Positions 46,960 through 59,859 of a stretch of 64,000 nt of DNA are shown here, piece by piece. Where the stretch lies: positions 208,320,001 to 208,384,000 of the forward strand of contig JBITNC010000001.1 of the NCBI GenBank assembly GCA_050084985.1. Reading direction: 5' to 3'. Within the stretch, counting starts at the first letter, position 1; each line of letters opens with the position of its first letter. Under the pieces are notes generated by a model that was given only the letters and a program-made list of their open reading frames with translations, was not told where the DNA came from and did no database searches. Source of the DNA: Nageia nagi. Its lineage: Eukaryota > Pinophyta. A program made the position numbers and the translations under genes.

Positions 46960-47500
46960 TGACAACATGAGATTCACCTCACTAGAAGATCTATTTTTAA
47001 ACATGATCAACACAAAAAATTTAGAAGCATTTGCAAGGCATTTTACCTAAATTGCAATGACCAAAGGTAGTTTTTTTATGTTGTTATGTGCATTAGCTAG
47101 AAACAGCTTTCCATTTTTTACTAATTATAATTTATTCAATCTTCTATAAAAAATAGCATCTTTATCACACATATAAGGGTTACCAAGAATAACATCACAA
47201 ATTTATAAAAAAATAATATTAACTATAATTTCATCAATGTACTTTGTAAAAATAGAAAATTTCAAGTTACATTATTTAGTGACTTCCAAACTAGCATTAC
47301 AATGCACCCAATTCAAAGGATATGAATTTGGATGGTTGAAAGTTTTCAATCTCAAATTACTTACCATAGATTATAAAATAAAAATTTATTGAGAATACAA
47401 ATAAATACTTTAATCCACTCTTATTTTCTTAATTTGGATTTTGAGGTGGAATAAATGAATTCTTTATTATTCAATGTCTTGATATTCTTCAATCTTTTGA
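46960..47500 (-). pseudogene. E protease
   Basis: Minus strand: VSNLRLKTFNHPNSYPLNWV, LEVTKxCNLKFSIFTKYIDE, CDVILGNPYMCDKDAIFYRR and LVKNGKLFLANAHNNIKKLP. This fits the protease of this Ty3/Gypsy group (I-x-L-G-x-P-Y-x-x-x-R-x-A-x-F). The D-x-G start is lost in stops near 47500. Confidence 0.75.
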
Positions 47501-47513
47501 ATGGCTGAATAAT

Positions 47514-48520
47514 TTAATTTTTCATCAACAACTGAACTTCTCTCAATATCATAACATCTAAGAACCATAGCATTAATTTTATCCTTATTCTTTTTCTTAT
47601 ATGGACATAATTTTGGATTAATTTTTCAACATTTATCATCAACATGATCATCTTATAGCAATGACTACAATGCCTATTATCACCTTCTTTCTTTGAAATT
47701 TTAGTGGTCTTAGTTTCTTGCTTGCCTTTACCTTTATGTTTATATTTACCTTTATCTTGATCTCCCTTTGAATTAGAAGCCTTATTGGATTCATCATATT
47801 GTATCCTTGCTTTACCATCCTCCTCTAAGTATTGTGCTTGCACACACACTTAATCAAGTTTAGTATGATTAAACAACATGATAATATTTTGTAAATGATT
47901 ATGTAAACCTCTAATTTACTTTATTAAAGTTTGAGGATATTTTAGTGAAACCCCAAGTAAAGCAACTTATTTCCTAAATTTATAGTGTATTATTGAACCT
48001 TTTACCTTCTTTATTTCCTAAAGAATTACTATTTCATCAATTGTTCATTATGATGTCCCAATGGATAAAATTTATCTCTTAACAAGTTCTTAAATTCAAC
48101 CCAAGAATATGATTCTAATAAGTGTTCATGACTAAGAGTTTCTACATGAATTTATCACCAAATTAAATCATGTATACCCATATTTAATCTAGCAAAATAT
48201 ATTTTATCAACATCATTTACAACATCATGAATTTGGAAATAAACCTCCAATTATTTAACTTTTTTGCATCAACCTCTCTAACAAAAGTAGGAATATCCAC
48301 TTTAGCCTCCACTGTGAATGGAACTTGATTTGATGAAGAAGATGAATCAGATCCTTCAACTTCATTTTTTTTCCTTTGAATAACATTTACATTTTCTCTA
48401 ATAGCAAACAACTCAACCAAATAAGCCAAATTATTCTCCATTTCTTAAAATATCCTTTCAAAATCAATATTTGACATAGTACAAAAATTAGACTATTACT
48501 CATCCAAATTATCCATTTTA
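47514..48520 (-). pseudogene. E gag
   Basis: Starts at 48518 (MDNLDE then stops) or 48441 (MENNLAYLVELFAIRENVNV). Reads VEGSDSSSSSNQVPFTVEAK, VDIPTFVREVDAKKLNNW, then a broken middle, then 47849-47514: CVQAQYLEEDGKARIQYDES, a Lys-rich linker, and NRHCSHCYK, the start of a C-x-x-C-x-x-x-x-H-x-x-x-x-C zinc knuckle with a frameshift inside. The better-kept relative is at 63040-63970. Confidence 0.8.
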
Positions 48521-48655
48521 GTCACTTTGCACCTTTGAACAATCTCAAGATCCTTCAAAATCAATTATGGTATTTGATATCTCCTCCTAAACATTAAAAA
48601 GCACATCATTGGTGGTAAAAAATGCTCAAAATTTTGGCCCCAAATTTTGTGCACA

Positions 48656-48670
48656 CAAGTTATGATACCA
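48656..48670 (-). promoter_or_regulatory. E primer binding site
   Basis: Minus strand TGGTATCATAACTTG follows the 5' LTR; the first eight bases match the initiator tRNA-Met site TGGTATCAGAGC. Confidence 0.7.
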
Positions 48671-48672
48671 TG

Positions 48673-49421
48673 TGATCTATAATCATTGGATGCTTATAGC
48701 ATACTTAGATTCTCATTTATAGATTTGAATTAAAAAATATTCACCATTATGATATCCATAAAATTGCATATAAATTTAAAATTGAATAATGGAAAGCTAC
48801 AAATTAACAATCTTAATCACACTCAACAAGATCAACACAAGGATTTACTCTGATTCACCCAATGTGGGCTAATACAACATGGAATTAGAGCCTTATCTTA
48901 TCATTTTTTATGAAAATTATAATATTACATACATATAGAGAAATACAATCAAAATAATGGACATACCATATCCTACAATACTACTACATACCATCTCCTA
49001 CAATACTACTACAATCTCTTACATCAAGAACAAATTTAGATCTACAAAAATTTTGGAATGACTCTTGGTATTTCTTAAAATATTTACATTTCCAAAAATT
49101 CTACAACTCTCTAAAAATAAATTAAATAATTAAAAGAGTAGCATGCCTTTAAATAAGCTTGGAAACATCTCCAAGATGTTAGTTGATGATCCTGAACTAC
49201 TTAACTATCTGAATCATCAATGCTCCTTCAACTTCCACTATTGACTTGTTAAGATGCATGCCATTAATAACCAAAAAAAAGTAGATGCATGCTATTAATA
49301 GCATGTTTTTTATCACCAATCACCTCCATATTTCAATCTTTGGTCAATCCCCAAGCACATATGCCTTTGGAATGAGTACTACTCCTATAGAGATCAACCT
49401 AACATAATACAATTTGGATTA
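48673..49421 (-). repeat. E 5' LTR
   Basis: 749 bp, TGATCTATAATCA to AATTTGGATTA (final CA now TA). Contains a 31-bp local duplication around ACCATATCCTACAATACTAC / ACCATCTCCTACAATACTAC near 48964-49010 absent from the other two LTRs. Confidence 0.9.
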
Positions 49422-51223
49422 GTGGCATTTATCATTGATCTTTTTAGAGAATGTTATGGATTCACCATGGATGTAGGTTAATACTAATTTGATGGTAGAT
49501 CTTCCATCATTTTATAAGGATAAATGGATCTCTTATTAGCTCTTATTTCTATGGTAAGGTTAGTCATATATTCTTTTGTATTGATAAGGAAGGTAGATTC
49601 AATTGGATTGATTTCCATATAGTAGTTTATAGTTACTTAACCATTTGTTACTAATTGGGATTAATGTTGATAGATAGGATACTAAGCTTGAGCATAAGAA
49701 TCATTACATGCTCTACATTAATCAATATATTGATAACTTGTAGCAAGGTTTGGAGACATATGAACTCTTTCTTGTCTCCCTAGGATCTATTATGTAGGCA
49801 TATAATCTCTTGATGAGTATGGATATCATCTTTGTTGTGGACTATCATTTCTTTGAAAATATCCATAATATATTTGGTTATTATTATCATATCAGGGATA
49901 CAATATTTATTCAACCACTCTTTGGTTCATCATATTCTAAACCAAACTATTCAACTTGCTTATTTTAGCTTGCATATTACTTTCTTATTACATATTGTTT
50001 CTTAATAGAGGCGGTGATAATTTTAATTACATAAGAGAGGTAGGTAAGGTAAGTAGAGCTTGTGATATAGGAAATGTAGAGCATACATTCTATGTAGAAA
50101 GTTATAGTTAAGGGATTACAAGAATTGGTGTTAACTAGGGCAACATATTGGTGGGATACTATATTTGAATTAGATTTGGTTAAATATGAGGAAGAAAAGG
50201 GTAAATAGTCTTAATGAGAAGGTTTCTAATGGGAATGAGAGCATAATCTATTTCAAGTTCACTTATATATATATATATAAAGGAAGCAATTTAGCTTGGT
50301 CATCTAGATTTGTAACATTAGATCAAGAGAACATGCTTTAAGATAATAGATAATAGCCAAAAAGCTAGGAGGTATCATATTTATGGGAACTCTTGTCCAA
50401 GATTTACCAAAATGGATATTGAAATATGATATATTCTCTTACTCTTATCTCTTAATAGCAATAAATTATGATAAGAGGGAGAAGGGATCTCCAATATCAT
50501 TAACCTTTATGATGAATGGTTATGCTAATTTAGCCTATGTAGAGATAGAGTTTACTAACAAAGCTATAAACTAATCTAATGTTCTTCTAGTGAAAGATAT
50601 TCATAGTAGTTTCAAAATAACATCTTTATGTTTGATATTGTGAGTTTTTTGCATAGTAGAAATATCAACACAATGTCTATGTGAAGTCTTCCTAGTTCCA
50701 TCATAATGCTATAAATATTACAATACTAATGTTATATCATGATGTTACACTATAACAAGTGATTCAACATCATTCTAATTTGGATAAATCTAAGGAGGTG
50801 GCTATTGCACCATTGGAGTTATGGGTATTACAATAACTCCTTGGATATTGGGATTTTATGGCTAATTAATAGGTTGGTCATATATTCTAATGAAATATGA
50901 TCTTAACAATATTATATTAAGTGTGGGAGTAGATGGACTCAAATCTAACAAGTATTTGGATCTTCTATAAGATGAATTTGTAGATGGACCTACTATTTTA
51001 TCATTTTGAAATTCTTTCAATATTTTAGCTTTAGATCTTGTAATCATAAAGAATTGTAAAACTAAAAGAATAATAATGATAAATATTTTTTCTAGGTTCA
51101 TTTTTAGGTGAATACTTACTTGAGTAGAACCACCATCATAATTTGAATTATAAACTTGTAAACATTGGCAAGAACTATCCCAATTAATGTGAAAAAAAGG
51201 AGTTAAATACTATTAATAGTATT
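49422..51223. other. Unrecognised sequence with scattered coding-like stretches
   Basis: The plus strand has coding-like but broken stretches near 49690-49960 (HKNHYMLYINQYIDN, YELFLVSLGSIM) and a 63-residue frame at 50383-50574. No family recognised. A (TA)n run of about eight to nine units lies at 50263-50279. Confidence 0.4.
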
Positions 51224-52390
51224 TATGTAATGATCATGCAATTGTATGTCACTAAAAAAAGTATCCTCCTATTAAAAGAATCATTTAGGAAGTAATTTGA
51301 TCACCAAATACAACTAATTTTACCTTTTTCGATTTGGTTGAGACTCTTATCAAAGGACAAGTTGTAGAAAGAAATAAAGGGATAAGGGAACTAAAATAGA
51401 TATAAAGGTTATTGTGCTAGAAAGAGAGAAATAATAACAACCATCCTAGGTTTCCATTAAAGTAGGAAAGTGCTAGTCAAAATATCCAAACTAATAGCCA
51501 CCAAGATAATGAACAACATTATAAACTACCAAAACTTGAATGAATGCTTTATAGATTTAGATCAATTATAGACTTAATTCAACATCCAAATAGTGCATAT
51601 AAACATATAACATAATAATTTAAGGATATGATGAAATAAATTATAATTGAGAAATCAATAAGCTTAATTCATTAACCATCTAGCCGAAAGTGAAAGCTAC
51701 ATCATAAGGGACAAACATCTATGTTGTTCAACCATTAATACATCAATCAAAGAGGTATATATAGCCTATTATCACCAAAATATCAACTAATATAAATAAT
51801 CAACTAATTATTATTACATCATCTTTTATAATCAATAATAGTTGTTAGCAATTAAAGGGAATCTAATTATAATCAATATGAAATCCAGCTAAGATTTTGT
51901 TGCTAACTCATCTTGAAGGATTCCTAGAATTAGTGTGTCTGGTTTAGGTTTCCAAATAATCCTTCCATTTTTCCACTTCTCAAACCTTAAATTTTGATAT
52001 TTATGCAATCAATTAGTGTAGAGTATTTAGCTTTCTTACATTCTAGCAAAATCTTCATGTCTTCAACATTATCATATTTCATATGATAGAATAGTATCAC
52101 TATACTTCATAACATTCTTGTACTCTAATAATATATCTAAAAGCTTAATTTACTTGGGTTTCAATAAAATCAAGTTCAATGAAATATGATTGAATTTTGG
52201 AAACAACAAAACTTATACAACACTCTTGCACTCTAACAGAGTTAAACAATCACCAATATCATCAAAATCTTAAAAAATTATCATCTTAGTTAAACTTACT
52301 AAGCATGAGATGGTATACTTTTTCAAATGTTTATCAATAATTGATATTAAATTATATACCTTATCCCTATACCTTTCAAAAATAAAATGT
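51224..52390 (-). pseudogene. Family U C-terminal fragment, copy 2
   Basis: Aligns with 34111-35340. The minus strand reads FPKFNHISLNLILLKPK, then LLDILLEYKNVMKYSDTILS and DTLILGILQDELATKS, matching FDHIALKLVLTKPKEIYLLD and LILGILQDEIANEL in copy 1. The shared residues, despite stops in both, show that the sequence once encoded protein rather than being an LTR. No upstream coiled coil is found to the right, so only the tail is present. Confidence 0.6.
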
Positions 52391-53514
52391 ATATACACTT
52401 ACGTATGCTTGTACTTAACTCGCAAGGTAGGTTACTTTTATTTCTTTGTAATGTTCCACACCCTTAGAGATTAAGCCTTGACCTATTAAACACTTGTCTA
52501 TACTCTTTTAGGAAAAACTACATAAGAGGTTGACTTATTTAAAATCAATTCTTATTAAAATTATAAATCTCAAATTAAATAAGAAGATAATATGTAATAC
52601 TAAATAACCATTGCTATCTTTCATTATTATTCTCTATCATATAGGATTGCTATTTATTAAAATATCATTGGGATTATTTATCTTAATATTTCATATACTA
52701 CAAATATCTCAACAAAACTTTAGGATTTTTATTTATTTTCTTCCATTGTTTGGAATCATTTATATTCTATATTTTTTGTTATAGGATTTGCTCTCTTATT
52801 ATGTCAAAAACCAAATGTTAGAGATGATTCCTTTCTTAGATCCTTTTGAGGACCTATATGATCTTTTTATTAATATGACCAATGATACTAGGTCTAGGAT
52901 TAGCAATACCAAACTAATCAAGAAATAAATACATTATCTCATTATTATGATAAGATTTCATACCTCTTTGATTATCATCAAACTAGTGTTACTAATTGGT
53001 ATTAATAGATATATGAGAACACCTAGCTATGCTCTCTTTTTTGGGAAAAATTCTATATCCCATGGAATATCTCTAAAATAATGCCTAATATTATAACCCT
53101 CTAATAAGTTTACTTAATATTTTATCATTACTTTTGAAGGAACTCACCAGTATTTACTAATTTACTTATTTGATTAAATAAAAATGGACTTATCTTGAAG
53201 AAAAATAACCTAAACTAGCAAGTAAACTAGTACTCTTATCCATAATTTGGGTAGAGAGTCATACATAATAGAGAAGAAATTGAACATGAAGAAATAAAAT
53301 ATTCATACATTAATCCATTCAAATAAATATAATAGATAAACATACAAATGATGGAAAAATAGTTATCAAATATTAAAATGATGTAGCATTTAATAATTGG
53401 AACAAAATATATTCATACATGACATAGGAATTAAAATAATAAGGGAAATGAGCATGGGGTAACAAAAATTGAGTAGTTGAAATTTATTTTTATCATCGAG
53501 TGAATTCAACCAAA
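52391..53514. other. No gene seen upstream of the LINE
   Basis: AT-rich, no supported frame. The 5' end of the LINE may lie in its right part, but no promoter or target duplication was found. Confidence 0.4.
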
Positions 53515-54860
53515 ATGCAACTAAATGACAAAAGTAACATGACAAACAATGGTAGAATGAAACCTGATCCTAAACCCCCAAGAGAATAGAGAAGCATATT
53601 ACTCTAAGAGAAATTGTTTGTAGAGGTAGCCATAAGCAAAATTTTTGAGCCAAACTTTACAAAGGAAATGGTGAGTATTTTTATCTCCAAAATGATCATT
53701 GAAGTGGGTGAAAGTGATTTATATAATGCTCTAGTTAGTAAATTCATAGAAATAATACCCTCAATTAAGGTTATCAAAAGTTGGATATGAGAAAATGGAG
53801 CATCAAAGGGTTAGTATCTTTGATTGTGCTTCCTAAGGAATTCCTAATTTTCAAATTTCTATTTGAGGAAGACCTCCAGAAGGTGATAGAACTCAAACCA
53901 TGGTTCCTTGGTAAAAAAGAGCTTATTATCAAATGATGGGATAAGCACTTCTCACCATAAATATAAAACTTTAATATCATACCTACATGGGTTTCATTTC
54001 TAGGATTGCATCCATCCTACTGGCATTCAAGTGTTATTACAAGTGTAGAAAGGCTATCAAAACTTTGTTTACCATTGAGAGAGCAACATAACTAAGACAT
54101 AAATTGATAGATGTGATATTTATAGATAACATCAACATCTCCAAACCTCTAAGAAAAGAAGTTGAAATTAAAATATAAGATGTGAGAACTTGGATCTAGC
54201 CTATCTTCAATGAAAATATCCCAATGCATTATGGAATCTACAAGAGCTTTGACCATTATGATAATGATTTCCTAGAAAAAAGAGCTCAAGAAGAGGAAAG
54301 GAGAAATCAAACTAAGATAGTAAATATAAAAAAAAAATGAATGAAATGATTAGAAAATGGTGCAAAAAGGTAAAGGATGGAAGGATAGGATGAATTCTAG
54401 TAAACACATAAATAAAACCCCTATAAAAGCCTCTAATAAGCCTCTATAAGAGAGCAAGGCTAAATCAAACCCTTTAACTACTAAAAACTCATACATTATC
54501 TTAGGTGTATTTGAAGGAATTGATAGAGAGAACATTGATTATAATACAAACTTCTCTAAAATGAAGATGCAGATAATAAAGTGAAGAAATAGAAAGAGCA
54601 AAGGGTGCATAAGAGATTAATAGAGTGCTTAAGAAAGCTAAAAAATATAAACAATCTTTCCATAGCCATAGTTACATAATAGCAAAATATAAGTGTGAAA
54701 ATACCATCTATAAATATCCTAAACACTAGGAAAACAACTAATGTTGGGACAACCTCACATCAAAAGACCATCCTTAGGTGAGATGAGAAATCAAATGAAT
54801 GAATAGGATGTTGCTATTGGAAAGCAACACACTCTAGAAAAGAGTGGGGGCCACTTGGCC
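53515..54860 (+). pseudogene. LINE ORF1, DUF4283-like RNA-binding domain
   Basis: ATG at 53515 (MQLNDKSNMTNNGRMKPDPK), then IFEPNFTKEMVSIFISKMII, a region reading FLIFKFLFEEDLQKVIELKP and WFLGKKELIIK-stop-WDKHFSP, and NIIPTWVSFLGLHPSYW. This matches the DUF4283 domain of plant L1-type ORF1 (F-x-F-x-x-E-x-D...P-W-x-x-x-x-x-x-L-x-x-x-x-W...P-x-W-V-x-x-x-x-L-P-x-x-x-W). The C-terminal part (54250-54700) is charged and Lys-rich. No CCHC knuckle is clear. Frameshifts and stops throughout. It ends just before ORF2. Confidence 0.75.
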
Positions 54861-54874
54861 TCTACTACCCCTCA

Positions 54875-57830
54875 ATGAAGATTCTATCATGGAACATTAG
54901 GGGCTACAATGCCCCTAGAAAATAAAGATCCTTCAAGGATCTTTGGTTTGATAAGAATCCAAGTTTGGTGTTGATACAAGAATATAAATTTAAAGAGAAT
55001 AACATAATTAATACTAAGAGAAAATTATGAAATGAGGCTAACTTCTAATGGTAGAACATAGATGGTAATTCAAGAGGCTTGATGAATTTATGGGATCCCA
55101 ACATTATGAAACCTAGAAACCATCCCTATATAAACCACTCAACCAAATTTATTCACACTTCAATTATCAACACTGAGTAGAATTTTGAATTTTTCATAAA
55201 GAATCTTTATGCCCCTAACAATTTAGTTAAAATATGGAAATTTTTTGAATTATTGATTGAGGATAGAAAATTATTCCTAAATATCCCATGGATCATTATG
55301 GGGGATTTTAATACAATTATCCATCCCCATGAAAATCTAGAGGTGGTAGAGAAAGAGAAAGTGATATGGTTTATCTCAAAAGCTTCCTAGATAATAATAA
55401 TTTAATTGATCTAGACCTCATAGGTGCAGACTTCACATGGAATAATATGTAGGTAGATGATGAATTGATTCAAACTAAACTTGATTGGGTGGTTTAATTT
55501 CCATCATGTCTTGATTAATTCCCAAATTATGCATTAATGGCCTAGAAAAAGATCACCTCCAATCATACACCACTACTATTACAAGCATCCTAATATTTCA
55601 AAAAGTTGGCTTCCTTTAGGTTTGAATATATATGGCATACCCACCCTAGTTGGAAGAAAAAGTTGAAGAATGGTGGAACATAGATATCTAGGGGAAAAAA
55701 TGTTCCAATTATAGAAGAAGTTATGTAATGTTAAAGAAAATCTAAAATACTAGAGTAGGCACAACTTTAAACATATAGATAGGGAAAAAGAAGAAATAAG
55801 AAGAGAGCTAGAATAGATTGAAAATCTTATCAAGAATGAAGCAATATCCCATGATATGATTTCTAGAGAAAATTTTCTTAGAGAACAATATCAAACTATT
55901 CTTAATAGAGAAGAAAGTTTTTGGAGGTAGAAATCTAGAATATCTTGGATCAAAGAGAGTGATATAAATACTAAATTATTCAAACTATTAACACTAGGGA
56001 GAAGGGATTTCAATAAAATTAGCACATTAGAAAAATAAATAAAAGCACCATGAAGAAAAAAAATTAAATTAAAGATATGGTTGTTTTCTTCTATAAAAAC
56101 CCCATTTCAAAATTAGTATAAGAAGATAAGAATGTAGCTCAAGACCTTCTTAAAAATATCCCTTCTCTTATTTCAAATGATGTAAATTGAAGATTATTGG
56201 CCCCCTTCTTAGAAGAAGATATCACTAACACCATATTCATGATGGAAAAGGATAAATCCTTAGGCTTGGATGGCTTTCTAGCAATATTTTTTCATTACTT
56301 TTGGAATATAATTGGAGATGATGTCATTAAAGTTGTCCAAGAATTTTAAAAACATAACACTTTACTCAAGAAGTGGAACACCACCTTTCTAACTCTCATA
56401 CCAAAGGTTCAAGGAGCAAACAACCTTAAAAATTTTAAACCTATTAGCCTTTGTATTATAATTTACAAAATTATCACCAAACTACTTACAAATAGATTGG
56501 TTGTTATCTTGCCCAAAATCATCTCAATTGAACAAGATAGCTTTGTAAAGAATAGAAAAATATCTAATGGCATTATTATGATGCATGAGACCCTACACTC
56601 TATAAAAACATCAAAGGAGGAAGACATGGTCATTAAACTTGATATTTAGAAAGCTTATGATATAGTCTCTTAGAAATTTTTGGATAGATTTTGTTTTAAG
56701 GATTAATGGAGAACTTGGGTTCAGAACTGCATCTCTATAGCAACCTTTTCTATTCTTTTAAATGGTGAGGAAACATGTTTCTTCAATTCATTTAGAGGAC
56801 TAAGGTAAGGTGTCCCTATATCACCTTACCTATTTAACATTCTGGTTGAAGCCCTTGGAATATCCCTCAAGACAACCAAATAGATTAGCATTATAAAGGG
56901 GATAAAACCCTCTCAAAATAGTCCCCCCACCAACCATCATCAAATTGTGGATGATACTATTCTGATTGGTAAAGCAAATATCAAGGAAGCTAGAGTCATG
57001 AAATCCATCTTGGAAAAGTATGAAGCAACCTTCAATCAAAAATTAAACTATGAAAAAACCAACATTTTCTTTTCTAATACCCCCCTAAGAGGACTAATAT
57101 AATTTCTCAAATATTCCAATGCCAACTTGGCTCACTTCCCACCACTTATTTGGGCATGCCCTAATTTATGGGTTGAGTTCAAATAAACTTTTGGTGTAAA
57201 GTAATGGAAAAAATAAAAAATAAAATGGTAGGATGGAAAGGTGCATTACTTAGCATGGTAGGGAGACTTCATCATGCTAAATCCCCTTTCCAAAGCATCC
57301 TTATGTATAGTACTAGAATTTTTAAAATCCTAGAGTTAGTATATAAAATGAAAGACCAAATTTGCAAAAGTTTCATATGAAAAGGTATAAAAGAAAAGAA
57401 GCAAATGTCTTTAGTCACATGGGAGATGGTCTATAGGAACACATGGGAGATGGTATATAGGAAAAAGAGTGAAGGTGGCTTGGGGATATGATAGATTAGG
57501 TTGGTTAATCAAGAAATGTACATAAAATTTCTTGGAAACTCTACCATAATGAAGATAGATATTAGATCAAAATCTATAAAAATAAGTACATGGAAGGGTT
57601 CAATAGTTTCCTTAGCTTACATAATCCTCCCATAAGATCCTTCTTTTGGAATGGTTTAATGGAGATAAGAGACACTATTATAGCTAACACCATATGGGAA
57701 ATTAATAATGGCTAAACATATTTGTTCTTAGATGTTAAATGGATTGGTCCTATCTCCTTAGCAGACAAACATGAGTGGAGGAGCTTGTAGTCACTAGGAT
57801 GATGTGGCCTACCAGTCATGATATAAAGGG
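54875..57830 (+). pseudogene. LINE ORF2, L1-type endonuclease and reverse transcriptase
   Basis: Starts MKILSWNIRGYNAPRK, the standard opening of plant L1 AP-endonucleases, with SLVLIQEYKFKENN, then IPWIIMGDFNTIIHP (55285-55325, the G-D-F-N motif). RT: KDKSLGLDGFLAIFFHYFWN, TTFLTLIPKVQGANNLKNFK-PISLC, KIITKLLTNRLVVILPKIIS, QDSFVKNRKISNGIIM, and HHQIVDDTILIGKANIKEA, where F-A-D-D is V-D-D with both Asp kept (56945-56975). The C-terminus reads KIYKNKYMEGFNSFLSLHNP and later FLDVKWIGPISLADKHEWRS. About 20 stops or shifts. No poly(A) or target duplication found, so the 3' end is uncertain. Confidence 0.85.
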
Positions 57831-57859
57831 AAGAGATGTGATCATCGATACATTGGGTA

Positions 57860-58755
57860 TTTAGATTTTCCCCTCAAAAATTAACTCTCTAATGGATGTG
57901 ACTAATAAGTGTATTATAAATCATGGTAAACTCAAACTCCAAGGTGGGATTAAGAGAGGTGGTAGGCTCCACCTCATTTTGGAAATCATCTATACCCCAC
58001 CACTAAACCTACATCAAGATACCACCTTCACATTACTTACCACATTCATCTTCTTGAAATGCAAAATTTGACTATAAAATCATAGGGAAGAGCTACATGG
58101 TTGTGCCTAGAAAAGTTTGGGAGGTTTAGAAGGATCATGAAGTTTGGTATATTCTCTAGAATGGGGGTGTAAAGAACTACATCATGAACTTTTAGGGCCA
58201 TGATCCTAGTTTTGAAGATTAGGTGATAAATAACTTTGATAATGTCTACTTAATAATAGGGTCTATCTATGTTAACCTTTCAATGGAGGTAATTATGAAA
58301 GAAAATGCTATGATATTGGAGGGGAGACTTTTCAAGCATAACTTTAAGTTAAGGTCTAAAGAAATTCAAGTTTTTTTTAGTCTTAAGGAAACCTTGATCA
58401 ATAAACACACTGGTATTGATAGAGATAACCTTCCAAAATCATGGAATCATGTTTCCATGTGGGTCATGAAATATTTTATGCTAGATGGTAGGTATACCAT
58501 TACATTTGACCATAATAGTGTCCTAATCTTCCATTTTCATTGGGGAGCAATTTTGAATCTATTTCCCATTCTTCCTTATTAAATTAATTAGGGTATCCAT
58601 TAATTACATGAAAAATAATAAGGAAATTCAACTTAGACATCTAGGCCTCATAACCTTCCTTTATAGAAAATCCCTCATTGAAACTCCTAAGAAAAAAACC
58701 AATCTTAGTCAAGCTATTGAGGGTAGCAGCTTTGGTAAGAAAACCCCTATGAGAT
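57860..58755 (+). pseudogene. Family U N-terminal domain, second copy
   Basis: The open frame 58223-58579 reads VNLSMEVIMKENAMILEGRL, HTGIDRDNLPKSWNHVSMWV and MKYFMLDGRYTITFDHN. Upstream, with stops: VPRKVWEV, GGVKNYIMNF-stop-GHDPSFED. It aligns in pattern with 20976-20590 (minus). After 58580 the frame continues broken: NYMKNNKEIQLRHLGLITFL. It ends at 58755, where element G has inserted, so the remainder should lie beyond the window. The domain is unrecognised; the repeated K-Y-x-x-L-(E/D)-G-R motif is the best handle. Confidence 0.5.
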
Positions 58756-59460
58756 TGATCCATAATCACTAAATGCTTATAGCATACTTAAATCCTCACT
58801 TACATATTTGAATAAAAATAGTTAACCATTATGAGATCATACAAATTGTACATAAATTTGAAAATTGCATAATGTGAATCACAAACTAGCAATCTCAAAC
58901 ACACAACAAGATCAACATACTGATTTTACCTTGGTTCACTTAATGTGGGCTAATATAGCATGGAATTGGAGCCTTCTCTTCTCATTTTATATAGAAAGTA
59001 CAATATTACATGTATATAGAAATACCATCAACATAATGATAATACAATCTCCTACAATAAGAAGAAAAATCTTAGAACTACAATAATTTTGGAATGAATC
59101 TTGGCCTTCTTTCAAACTATTACAATTCTAAAATCCAAAAATTGTACAATCCTATCTCATTGATAATCAAGAATAAGATACACCATTAAATAAACCTCTA
59201 GAACACTCTAAAACATTAGCCAAAGAACCTAAACCATATAGTCTCCCAAAACACCATTATCTCTTCAAATGCCCCTATTGGCTCATCAATGTGTATGCCA
59301 TTAGTGGACTAAAATAAGTATTTTGCATGTTGTTGTTGGGTTAAAACTAAATGCCAAAAAACTCCATATTTTTTTCTTCAGTCTATATCTAAGCACATAT
59401 ACCTATGGATTGAGTATTACTCTTGAAAAGATAACCTAACACATTATCCAATTTGGATCA
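58756..59460 (-). repeat. G 3' LTR
   Basis: 705 bp, TGATCCATAATCACTA to AATTTGGATCA. Left flank is GAGAT (58751-58755), to be compared with the right flank beyond the window. Confidence 0.9.
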
Positions 59461-59474
59461 TACCTCCCTAATGG
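59461..59474 (-). promoter_or_regulatory. G polypurine tract
   Basis: Minus strand CCATTAGGGAGGTA directly before the LTR; nearly the same as in E. Confidence 0.75.
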
Positions 59475-59859
59475 AGAAGCATTTGGTCCCATAAATACAT
59501 AAATGAGGATACACCTCCCTAACTTTGAACCTATCCATCCACTTGGATTTATTAGGCTTTTTTCCTTTCAATCCAACCAACCATAACTTTTTCTCACCTC
59601 TTCTTGTAACATAAACTTTCTTTTATAATATGGTATCCTCCATGAGTTCATCCATAGTATTAGGAGCTAATTTATCAAGAGATGGAAAAATATAATCTAA
59701 ACCTTCATCATCTTTAGTCAACATATATGGCTTATACAATTTCAAATGCTCAACATTCACAATTAAATATATGTTCATATATTATGGTAGATTCAATCTA
59801 AAAGCATTCTCACTTGCTCCAAAATATTAAATGGTTCATACCCTATATGTTTCAACTTC

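Larger units (their letters stand above)
43264..49421 (-). mobile_element. E: full-length Ty3/Gypsy retrotransposon, decayed
   Basis: 6.16 kb, minus strand: 5' LTR 48673-49421, primer site, gag, protease, RT, RNase H, integrase, polypurine tract, 3' LTR 43264-43981. All domains are present in the usual Ty3/Gypsy order and all are broken by stops. No chromodomain is seen after the integrase. No target duplication can be checked on the left because a second leader follows the 3' LTR. Confidence 0.9.
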
